A DNA stretch of 7,544 bases from NCBI GenBank assembly GCA_016866575.1, contig VGMA01000079.1, positions 1-7,544 on the forward strand. The letters are read 5' to 3'. The first letter of the stretch is position 1; each line of letters begins with the position of its first letter. The notes beneath the pieces are model-generated. The model did not search any database and was not told the origin of the DNA. It saw only the letters and a list, made by a program, of their open reading frames with translations. The position numbers and the translations under genes are program-made. The stretch is from Chlamydiota bacterium. Lineage in GTDB: Bacteria > Chlamydiota > Chlamydiia > Chlamydiales > VGMA01. Shown piece by piece: positions 1 to 5,960 of this stretch.

Positions 1-696
1 TTTAGGGACAAAGCGGATATCTGCTTTTTTTGCCAAGTGGTGACAAAGATCTTCTAACCCATTTTTTAAGGTAAAAAGACCCGAAGGAACATATCTACGC
101 TCTTGCCTTCTTTTTTCTTTCCAAGCCGCCTTAAGAAGAGATCCATGCTTTTTTTCCCACTCTTTCAGCCTAGGCATTGTTGCACTAATCGAGAGCTCTT
201 TGATATCTCCTGCATAAATGCCGGTAAAAAACGGATCAATGAGCTGCATTGTCAATTTCTTTCCCAAGTGGCGCGAGAAAAAGTCGTAAACACTTTCATC
301 TTCATGAGAGCCTAAAGGAGCATTCCAATCTTTTACTAAAGCCTGCCACATCCCTTTGGTCAGTTTTGAGCGCATCAGCTGCCAAAAATTGATTGGCAAA
401 GGATGGAGCTGTTTTTCAAAGTAGACATAGCGATCTAAAGAGGTGGCATAAAGTAAATCTTGCTGTAAGCCTACCTCTTGGATAAGGTCAATTACTGCGA
501 GCGAGCGTTTACTATGAAGTGTTCGAGGTCCAGTCTCAAAGAAAAAATCATCATTGATTGTACCTATCACCCCGCCGATTTTATCTTGAGTATCAACGAC
601 TGTGATCAGTTTTTCGGGATGTTTTTTTCGTACATACCAAGCAAGGCTTAAACCCGAAATCCCTGCCCCTACAATTATGAGTGATTTCTTTTGCAT
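1..696 (-). CDS. hemG: Protoporphyrinogen oxidase, HemY-type (N-terminal part, cut by window edge)
   Basis: FAD-dependent oxidase that removes six electrons from protoporphyrinogen IX to give protoporphyrin IX, the penultimate step of heme synthesis. Seen: 232 codons run open to the window edge, so the C-terminal half is missing. Residues 6-16 form the dinucleotide-binding strand and glycine loop (LIIVGAGISGL), with Asp35 at the end of the second strand and IGG at 40-42, then ETGPRTL at 54-60. Further on come the family-typical stretches DPFFTGIYAGD and MPRLKEWEKKHGSLL. This is the FAD/amine-oxidase-like family (HemY/PPOX), called hemG in Chlamydia annotation, not the flavodoxin-like HemG of E. 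coli. Start: TAA and TAG lie in frame just upstream, leaving only ATG (696-694) or the adjacent GTG (699-697). The only SD-like bases, AGG, abut the start. It is divergent from hemF. A coproporphyrinogen-to-coproporphyrin role is less likely because HemF is present. Confidence 0.93.
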   Translation of the reverse strand, partial: MQKKSLIIVGAGISGLSLAWYVRKKHPEKLITVVDTQDKIGGVIGTINDDFFFETGPRTLHSKRSLAVIDLIQEVGLQQDLLYATSLDRYVYFEKQLHPLPINFWQLMRSKLTKGMWQALVKDWNAPLGSHEDESVYDFFSRHLGKKLTMQLIDPFFTGIYAGDIKELSISATMPRLKEWEKKHGSLLKAAWKEKRRQERRYVPSGLFTLKNGLEDLCHHLAKKADIRFVPK

Positions 697-700
697 CACC

Positions 701-710
701 TGCTATTATG
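701..710. promoter_or_regulatory. Candidate shared, overlapping -10 elements for divergent hemG and hemF
   Basis: Only 21 bp (697-717) separate the two start codons. On the plus strand TG-C-TATTAT (701-709) resembles an extended -10 and would start transcription at about 714-718, at the hemF ATG. On the minus strand CATAAT (710-705) would start transcription at about 698, at the hemG GTG/ATG. No good -35 hexamer was found for either. The reading is inference from sequence symmetry; -10-like hexamers are common by chance in AT-rich DNA. Confidence 0.3.
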
Positions 711-717
711 AAGAATC

Positions 718-1476
718 ATGAAAGAAAAAGCCAGCAGTTATTTTCTACAGCTTAGAGAACAAATCATTTCCGCATTTTCAGAGCTAGATCAACCTTTTAC
801 AAGAAAACCTTGGCCTTACAAAGAGATTGGCGGAGGAGAAATCGGCTTGCTCCGCGGGCACCATTTTGAAAAAGCAGCTGTCAACTTTTCCAAAATCGGG
901 GGAAAAAGCTTTCCCATGGATGATGGACAAGGAGCCTTTTTTGCCACAGGGATCTCTTTGATTACCCACATGAGAAATCCTCATGCCCCTACAGTGCACA
1001 TGAACCTTCGCTACTTAGAGACAGAAACTGTGGCATGGTTTGGCGGCGGCTATGATTTAACCCCGATGGGCAAATATTACGAAGAGGATAAAATCCATTT
1101 TCATCAAATAGCTAAAGAATCTCTCGACGCCATCGATCCTTCCTTATACCCCAAATTTTCCGAGCAAGCAAAAAACTACTTCTTCATTCCCCATCGAGAA
1201 AAAGAACGTGGCGTAGGCGGTATATTTTTTGACCACTTCCCCGATTTTTCAGTAGTACAAGCAGTAGGAGCCTCTTTTCTTAAGGCTATACTCCCTATCA
1301 TCGAAAGAAGGATTCACACCCCTTACACAGACGAAGATCGTAAAGAACAAGCAAAATTTCGCGCCCACTACGTAGAATTCAACCTTCTCTACGATAGAGG
1401 AACTAAATTTGGATTCCAATCAGGCGGAAATCCCGAAGCAATCCTATGCTCTATGCCCCCAACTGCTTCTTGGTAA
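718..1476 (+). CDS. hemF: Oxygen-dependent coproporphyrinogen III oxidase
   Basis: Oxidatively decarboxylates coproporphyrinogen III to protoporphyrinogen IX using O2, feeding HemG. Seen: 252 residues with the HemF core in order: AAVNFSKIGG at 53-62, the THMRNPHAPTVH stretch at 83-94, WFGGGYDLTP at 107-116, the signature PHREKERGVGGIFFD at 158-172, and YVEFNLLYDRGTKFG followed by SGGNPEAILCSMPP near the end. His84, His94, His129 and His159 keep the spacing of E. coli His96, 106, 145 and 175. The protein is short: E. coli HemF (299 aa, from memory) continues about 25 residues past the Trp after SMPP, whereas here the stop follows directly after Trp252. The start has only a weak GAAG (710-713) as possible ribosome site. 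The next gene follows after 34 bp on the same strand and may be co-transcribed. Chlamydia itself carries the anaerobic-type hemN at this step. Confidence 0.95.
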   Translation: MKEKASSYFLQLREQIISAFSELDQPFTRKPWPYKEIGGGEIGLLRGHHFEKAAVNFSKIGGKSFPMDDGQGAFFATGISLITHMRNPHAPTVHMNLRYLETETVAWFGGGYDLTPMGKYYEEDKIHFHQIAKESLDAIDPSLYPKFSEQAKNYFFIPHREKERGVGGIFFDHFPDFSVVQAVGASFLKAILPIIERRIHTPYTDEDRKEQAKFRAHYVEFNLLYDRGTKFGFQSGGNPEAILCSMPPTASW

Positions 1477-1510
1477 CTATCAACATCAACATATTTTATA
1501 GGCCCTTACC

Positions 1511-1837
1511 ATGACAAATCCTATCAACTATCTATTTGGCACAAGTAACTTCTTTCAAGCCGTCGCAAGATTAGAGCGCGAGTTTCAACAACTTATCCAA
1601 GATTATAACGACGCTATAAAAGAGAATCGGCACGCAGATGCACAAAACATCTACACACAGCTTACAACTTTTGGTAAAAACCACATCGAATACAAAGAGA
1701 GAATACCTGCTGCCACGCATAAAAAGCTCACCCATTTCGATGAAAGGCTTTTAAGAATCCAGGAGCGCTCAATAGCAAAAGGCGAACCTAAGTCAGCAGA
1801 AGAATCTATTCGCAAGCGCACATTCTCAGAAAAATAA
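1511..1837 (+). CDS. Hypothetical small helical protein downstream of hemF
   Basis: I do not recognise this 108-residue protein. It has no signal peptide, no membrane segment and no cysteine. Residues 14-60 and 70-100 are rich in charged residues, Gln and Leu and look like long amphipathic helices, possibly a short coiled coil; Pro66 separates the two. The C-terminus is basic (RKRTFSEK). The start ATG is preceded by a weak AGG (1500-1502) eight bases upstream. It lies 34 bp after hemF on the same strand and ends 24 bp before the convergent SGNH-like gene, so it is probably read with hemF. I favour a real gene because it fills its slot neatly without overlapping neighbours and has a normal mixed composition. 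A function in heme synthesis would be a guess from position only. Confidence 0.6.
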   Translation: MTNPINYLFGTSNFFQAVARLEREFQQLIQDYNDAIKENRHADAQNIYTQLTTFGKNHIEYKERIPAATHKKLTHFDERLLRIQERSIAKGEPKSAEESIRKRTFSEK

Positions 1838-1861
1838 ACCTGCCTTTTGATCCAGCATCGA

Positions 1862-2785
1862 CTATGTATCGTTTGTTAAAAATGCTACTAGTCGATTTCT
1901 GATGTAAAGATTGTATTCTACTAAGATATGAATACCATCAGAGTATTGGTTATTCATTGTTCCATCTTCATTTGTAAAAAGAGTGAACGGATGGAAAAAA
2001 AGAATATGGTTCTCTTTTGCCATCTTTTCTAAACAGGCGTTGAGTTTTTTTGTATACACAACTCTTTCTTCTAAAGGCACTGTAGGACAAAAAGGATCGC
2101 CACTATTTCCTTCTAGACAATAATAAGGTTTATTTGGAGGAACTACCGCAGCGATTACGGGTATCGAACCCGTTTGAGATGCAAAATCCAGAATCGATTT
2201 TATGTAACTTTTGGCTAATATTTCTACGATTTCTTCTAGATCTCTTTTTTGTAAATAGATTTGCCTTCCGATGTGCTTACGAACATCAATCTCTCCAAAT
2301 ACAAACACGACAACATCAGCAAAACTTGGGTTGAATCTATCTTGACAAAACCCATCTCTTCCTACTCTATGCATCGTTCTAGGCCCTAGCAAATGCACTT
2401 GCCAATCTATGTTTTGTATCTTGTGATCTTCTGTATGATAACTATGGATAGCTTCATATTTGTTATCTAAAAAATCACGCCATGAATTTGCTGTTGTATA
2501 ACAAAATGCACTGTGACTATCTCCTGTGATATATATTTTGTTATACTTCCATTCTTTAGGGACAATCGAAGCGTGTTTTGCATATTCTTCTACACATCTA
2601 TCACCTAGTATAGCTCGTATTTCATCACCATGGACATCAAGCAAATCGATGATTTGGCTAAAGAATTTTTCAGCATGATAATAATCGCCGCTTACTTGAT
2701 AGCTTTTGATCTTTTCAATTTGCTCTATCCAATTCTCATTTGCAAACGCTTTAGTCAATAGAATAACAGCAAGAAATCTCCACAT
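1862..2785 (-). CDS. Predicted exported SGNH/GDSL-hydrolase-like protein
   Basis: A 307-residue protein with SGNH-hydrolase-like blocks. Residues 1-15 look like a short signal peptide (MWR, then FLAVILL, then AFA before Asn16), although Lys12 inside the hydrophobic part is unusual. Block I is GDSHS at 88-92 with candidate nucleophile Ser90; FGEIDVRKHI at 163-172 sits where the G-x-N-D block III is expected; the C-terminal DGIH at 283-286 supplies candidate Asp283 and His286. The family includes esterases, lipases and carbohydrate deacetylases; the substrate here is unknown. The usual oxyanion-hole Asn of block III is absent (Ile166 in GEID), so activity is uncertain. Six cysteines remain after the signal peptide; Cys223 and Cys233 could close a loop. 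A strong GGGGGAG (2794-2788) precedes the ATG, though close to it. Hand counts give about one-third GC, lower than most of tkt, suggesting a later acquisition. A candidate -10, TATGAT (2817-2812), lies upstream. Confidence 0.75.
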   Translation of the reverse strand: MWRFLAVILLTKAFANENWIEQIEKIKSYQVSGDYYHAEKFFSQIIDLLDVHGDEIRAILGDRCVEEYAKHASIVPKEWKYNKIYITGDSHSAFCYTTANSWRDFLDNKYEAIHSYHTEDHKIQNIDWQVHLLGPRTMHRVGRDGFCQDRFNPSFADVVVFVFGEIDVRKHIGRQIYLQKRDLEEIVEILAKSYIKSILDFASQTGSIPVIAAVVPPNKPYYCLEGNSGDPFCPTVPLEERVVYTKKLNACLEKMAKENHILFFHPFTLFTNEDGTMNNQYSDGIHILVEYNLYIRNRLVAFLTNDT

Positions 2786-2817
2786 AGCTCCCCCAAAAAT
2801 CTAATGGGATCATCATA

Positions 2818-2859
2818 CAAAAACCACAGTTAAATTTAAAAATTTAATTGTGGTTTTTG
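2818..2859 (-). terminator. 42-bp near-perfect palindrome, probable terminator of the tkt-hemE unit
   Basis: The two halves mirror each other exactly about 2838/2839 except for one pair (G2829 opposite T2848). Outer arms are CAAAAACCACA and TGTGGTTTTTG; the inner arms are pure AT. On the minus strand the structure begins 12 bp after the hemE stop, and the second arm ends in CTGTGGTTTTTG, a GC-containing stem followed by five T. It would also work in the plus direction. The T run is part of the stem, and there is no longer T tract after it. Confidence 0.65.
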
Positions 2860-2871
2860 GTAAAAGATGTG

Positions 2872-3792
2872 CTAGGTAAAGGATTTGATGTATGAGACCA
2901 AGAATTTGACATTTTCTTGAGGAATATTAGGCATAACGCCATGACCTAGATTGAAAATGAACCTAGGGTCCTTGCCGCATTGATCTAAAATGTCATCAAT
3001 CGCTTTTTTGATTTCTGCTTGGTCTTGGAGCAAAATTTCTGGAGAAAGGTTTCCTTGCAATACGACCTCATCGCCTACTTCACGGCGCACATCAAGAAGG
3101 GATTTGCTGCTATCGAGCCCTATAGCTGTTGGACGGATCGTTTCAACGATCTCTTTAGCGTATAAGCTGCTTTGCTTAGCAAAAAAGATCGTAGGGACTT
3201 TGAGGCCGCTCAAAAGCTCTTTGACATAAGGAAAACAGATCTTTTTCATCTTATCGAGTCCATCAACTGCTGCCCATGAGTCAAAAACTTGGATGGCATC
3301 AACCCCTGCCTCGATTTGCTTTTCAAGATATTCTCTTGTAGCAGCTGTAACTTGTTCGAGCATCTTTTTGGTCGGCTCTTTTGTTAGATACGTAAGTGTC
3401 GTGTAAGGACCGCCTGCAAAACCAATTAAAGGCAAATTGCTTTGTTTTTTTACTCTTCGTATGGTCTCAAAGATCGGCTCAAAAACATCAACACCAACTT
3501 CTTCTTCCATCGAGCACTCAACGTAAGGCTTTCCGCCGGGAAAGACCACCTTGCCGCGAAACTTTTCAAAGATCACTAGAATATCAGCAAACAAAATGAG
3601 TGCATCGATCCCGATGAGATTTTCAGGCATCAAGGTGATTTCTGTAGCAATCGAGGGAGTGAAAACACACTCCCAAAAAGAATGCTTAGCACGCACTGCT
3701 CTAAACTCCGGAAGATACCTTCCTGCTTGGCGCATGAGCCAAACAGGAGGACGACCACTAAAATTTTGTCCTTTAAGAGCATCAATTAACAT
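2872..3792 (-). CDS. hemE: Uroporphyrinogen decarboxylase
   Basis: Cytosolic TIM-barrel enzyme that decarboxylates the four acetate side chains of uroporphyrinogen III to give coproporphyrinogen III, the HemF substrate. Seen, numbering from the ATG: signature PPVWLMRQAGRYLPEFR at 15-31 with Arg21, Gln22 and Arg25; FADILV with catalytic Asp70; second signature GFAGGPYTTLTYL at 124-136 with Tyr135; FDSW with Ser172; and NLGHG with His284. These correspond to human Arg37, Gln38, Arg41, Asp86, Tyr164, Ser219 and His339. At 306 residues it is short for a family usually near 340-365; about 18 residues are missing between Tyr135 and the EAGVDA strand. Start: GTG at 3798 is also in frame (308 aa), but a GAG at 3804-3802 is nine bases from the ATG and only three from the GTG, so ATG is preferred. 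It overlaps the tkt stop by 7 bp, suggesting translational coupling. Confidence 0.95.
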   Translation of the reverse strand: MLIDALKGQNFSGRPPVWLMRQAGRYLPEFRAVRAKHSFWECVFTPSIATEITLMPENLIGIDALILFADILVIFEKFRGKVVFPGGKPYVECSMEEEVGVDVFEPIFETIRRVKKQSNLPLIGFAGGPYTTLTYLTKEPTKKMLEQVTAATREYLEKQIEAGVDAIQVFDSWAAVDGLDKMKKICFPYVKELLSGLKVPTIFFAKQSSLYAKEIVETIRPTAIGLDSSKSLLDVRREVGDEVVLQGNLSPEILLQDQAEIKKAIDDILDQCGKDPRFIFNLGHGVMPNIPQENVKFLVSYIKSFT

Positions 3793-5798
3793 GTGCACGA
3801 TCTCGATTTAGTTAATTGATTGACGATATTTTCTACAGTAAGACCAAAGTGATTATACACATCTTTTAATGGAGCCGATTTACCAAACGTATCGACAGTG
3901 AAATAATGGCCATCTAGACCAACAAACTCTGCCCAGCCGAATGAGGAGCCTGCTTCGATTGCAGCTCTTACTCCAAGATTACCCCCGATCACTTTTTGCT
4001 TATAGCTTTGCGGCTGCTCATGGAAGAGTCTAAAGCAAGGAACAGAAACCACTCGGACATTTTTGTGCATGCTTTTGAGTTTTTCTGCAACATCCACTGC
4101 TAAGCTCAGCTCTGTACCTGTGGCAAACAAAGTAAAATCTATTGGGCAATCTTTCTTTTCTTCTAAAAGAACATAAGCGCCTCTTGAAACTCCCTCTTCA
4201 TAGGACTTTGTGCAAAGAGCGATTTTTGGCATGTTCTGACGAGAAAGAACCATACCTACTGGAGCTGTTCTATGCCCTACTGCATATCTCCATGCATGGC
4301 GCACCTCTTTTTCATCTCCTGGTCTAAAAAGATAAAAGTTTGGCATCGCTCTTAGTGATGCTAGCTGCTCTACCGCCTGGTGCGTAGGGCCATCTTCTCC
4401 AAGTCCGATAGAATCGTGCGTCCAAACAAATCTTACCGGTAAATGTGAAAGGGCTGCTAAGCGCACTGCCGGCCGCATGTAGTCTGAAAAGCAAAAGAAT
4501 GTCCCAATCGTTGGCTGGAAAAATCCTGTAGCTGCCATGCCGTTTGCAATCGCTGCCATGCCATGCTCTCTAACACCAAACTTGATATTTCTTCCTTCCA
4601 TGCTATCGTGTGTGACCGTTGGATAATCACTCAAATGGGTTTTATCAGACTCTGATAAATCAGCAGAACCTGTCAAAAACGAAGGGATGTGTTTAGCAAG
4701 AACTTGAATTACGTCGTGAGATGCAGCTCTTCCTGCACATGGCGTTTTGATAGCCATCTGTTCTAGAGCATCAACTAGCGCTGTCGGCACTTCTTGTTTA
4801 TGCATCGCTTCAAGCTCTTTTGCAAGCTCAGGATACTGTTTTTTCCAGTCATTGAACTGATCTTGCCATTTATGGTAATCAACTGAGAGTTTTTCCCCTC
4901 TATTTTTAAAGAATTTTTTCACCTCATCCGGCACATAAAATGGAGGCTCTAGTGGGATGCCAAGGTACTCTTTGGCCAATTTGACTTCATCAGGCCCAAG
5001 CGGTGATCCGTGCGATTTGTTGGTCCCTTGCTTATTCGGCGATCCGTAGCCGATGGTAGAGTCGTAGATGCAAAGTATCGGCTTTGCTTGATAGCCTTTA
5101 AGCTTAGTGAGCGTGCTGTGGATTTCATCAAAATTATTGAACTGTGAAATCTCACATACTTCCCAGCCCATTGCCTGGTAGCGCATCGCTACATTTTCAG
5201 ATGCTGAAGCTTTATAAAAGTCATCAAGCGTCACCCAGTTTCTGTCATAAAATAAGACTAAGTTTTTTAGCTCTAAGTGCCCTGCAAGCGCGCATGCTTC
5301 ATTAGAGACCCCTTCCATTAAGCAGCCATCGCCTGCTAGTGCATACACTTTGTTATTGAAGATCTCATATCCAGGTCTATTGAACTTTTTAGCTAGCATG
5401 CTGTAGGCCAAAGCAAAACCCACCGCATTTGCAACCCCTTGGCCAAGAGGTCCTGTTGTTACCTCAACCCCTTCTGTATCAAGTTTTTCTGGGTGTCCCG
5501 GCGTCTTGGAATTGAGCTGACGAAACTGCATCAAATCATCTAAGCTGACGTTGTATCCAGATAGGTGGAGCAAAGAATAGAGCCACATCGATCCGTGTCC
5601 TGCTGACAAAACCATAATGTCGCGATTGATCCATGATGGATCTTTGCTGTTGTAGCGAAGATGCTCTCCATAAAGGTATGCCCCCAAAGAAGCACATCCC
5701 ATAGGAAGCCCCGGGTGGCCAGAATTTGCCTTTTGAACCCCATCTATAGATAATCCGCGCACGGTGTTAGCGACTTGTTTTAAAATTTCTTTGTCCAT
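3786..5798 (-). CDS. tkt: Transketolase
   Basis: Thiamine-diphosphate enzyme that moves two-carbon units between sugar phosphates in the non-oxidative pentose phosphate pathway, linking glycolytic intermediates to ribose 5-phosphate and erythrose 4-phosphate. At 670 residues it is full length. Seen: SGHPG with His28; AGHGS with His68; GPLGQG at 116-121; the ThDP motif starting GDG at 156-158 (Asp157) and ending at Asn187 in YDRN; His263 in KSHG; the pyrimidine-domain catalytic Glu411 in FGVREHG; GEDGPTHQ with Asp469 and His473; LSRQN with Arg520; and the C-terminal domain with EAGSSFGW. Start: the frame is open upstream to 5945, but similarity to transketolases begins at MDKEILKQVANTVRGLSIDG, and GGAT lies about eight bases before that ATG. 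It is the first gene of a two-gene unit with hemE, which its 3' end overlaps. It diverges from alaS; I see no convincing promoter for it. Confidence 0.97.
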   Translation of the reverse strand: MDKEILKQVANTVRGLSIDGVQKANSGHPGLPMGCASLGAYLYGEHLRYNSKDPSWINRDIMVLSAGHGSMWLYSLLHLSGYNVSLDDLMQFRQLNSKTPGHPEKLDTEGVEVTTGPLGQGVANAVGFALAYSMLAKKFNRPGYEIFNNKVYALAGDGCLMEGVSNEACALAGHLELKNLVLFYDRNWVTLDDFYKASASENVAMRYQAMGWEVCEISQFNNFDEIHSTLTKLKGYQAKPILCIYDSTIGYGSPNKQGTNKSHGSPLGPDEVKLAKEYLGIPLEPPFYVPDEVKKFFKNRGEKLSVDYHKWQDQFNDWKKQYPELAKELEAMHKQEVPTALVDALEQMAIKTPCAGRAASHDVIQVLAKHIPSFLTGSADLSESDKTHLSDYPTVTHDSMEGRNIKFGVREHGMAAIANGMAATGFFQPTIGTFFCFSDYMRPAVRLAALSHLPVRFVWTHDSIGLGEDGPTHQAVEQLASLRAMPNFYLFRPGDEKEVRHAWRYAVGHRTAPVGMVLSRQNMPKIALCTKSYEEGVSRGAYVLLEEKKDCPIDFTLFATGTELSLAVDVAEKLKSMHKNVRVVSVPCFRLFHEQPQSYKQKVIGGNLGVRAAIEAGSSFGWAEFVGLDGHYFTVDTFGKSAPLKDVYNHFGLTVENIVNQLTKSRSCTC

Positions 5799-5906
5799 GA
5801 ATTCATCCGTTAGTTGCTTTGAATTGAGATGTTTTTGTAAAAAAAGGGTACAAGAGGAAAAAGACCAAGAGATGCAATTTTTGCGGTCAAATTCACTAAT
5901 TCCCTC

Positions 5907-5935
5907 TTGCAATTGATCTCCACATTCTATATTTT
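5907..5935 (+). promoter_or_regulatory. Candidate alaS promoter in the tkt/alaS divergent region
   Basis: The 162-bp region 5799-5960 separates the divergent tkt and alaS starts. On the plus strand TTGCAA (5907-5912) is followed after 17 bp by TATTTT (5930-5935); TATATT (5928-5933) is an alternative -10 at 15 bp. Transcription from about 5942 would leave a leader of roughly 19 bases that contains the AAGGA ribosome site. This is a motif match only. No terminator or riboswitch-like structure was recognised elsewhere in the region. Confidence 0.33.
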
Positions 5936-5960
5936 TATTCTTCACCTATCAAGGAAAAGT

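Noticed and set aside
103..315. Plus-strand ORF of 70 codons inside hemG
   Set aside because: It lies antisense to the well-supported hemG frame and its protein is low-complexity with no recognisable features.
708..755. A 15-codon ORF (ATG at 708) overlapping the hemF start in another frame
   Set aside because: It has no ribosome site, and its ATG lies inside the candidate -10 element, upstream of the likely transcription start. It could be an attenuating upstream ORF only if transcription begins earlier.
1474..1501. Frameshift at the end of hemF that would restore a normal tail
   Set aside because: Removing one base gives only eight extra residues before another stop, and the third frame shows no HemF-like tail either.
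1838..1861. Possible terminator between the convergent small-protein gene and the SGNH-like gene
   Set aside because: Only a 3-bp TGC/GCA pairing can be made and there is no T run; I see no real hairpin in these 24 bases.
2134..2334. Plus-strand ORF antisense to the SGNH-like gene
   Set aside because: The minus-strand gene has ordered family blocks and a strong ribosome site, while this ORF has neither.
2990..3811. Three plus-strand ORFs antisense to hemE (2990-3229, 3396-3599, 3551-3811)
   Set aside because: They mirror the hemE coding frame, have no ribosome sites of note and overlap one another; shadows of hemE.
5799..5945. A 49-codon N-terminal extension of tkt up to an ATG near the alaS start
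   Set aside because: The added residues do not resemble any transketolase N-terminus, and the family-like start with a plausible GGAT ribosome site is at 5798. The extension would also consume the divergent promoter region.
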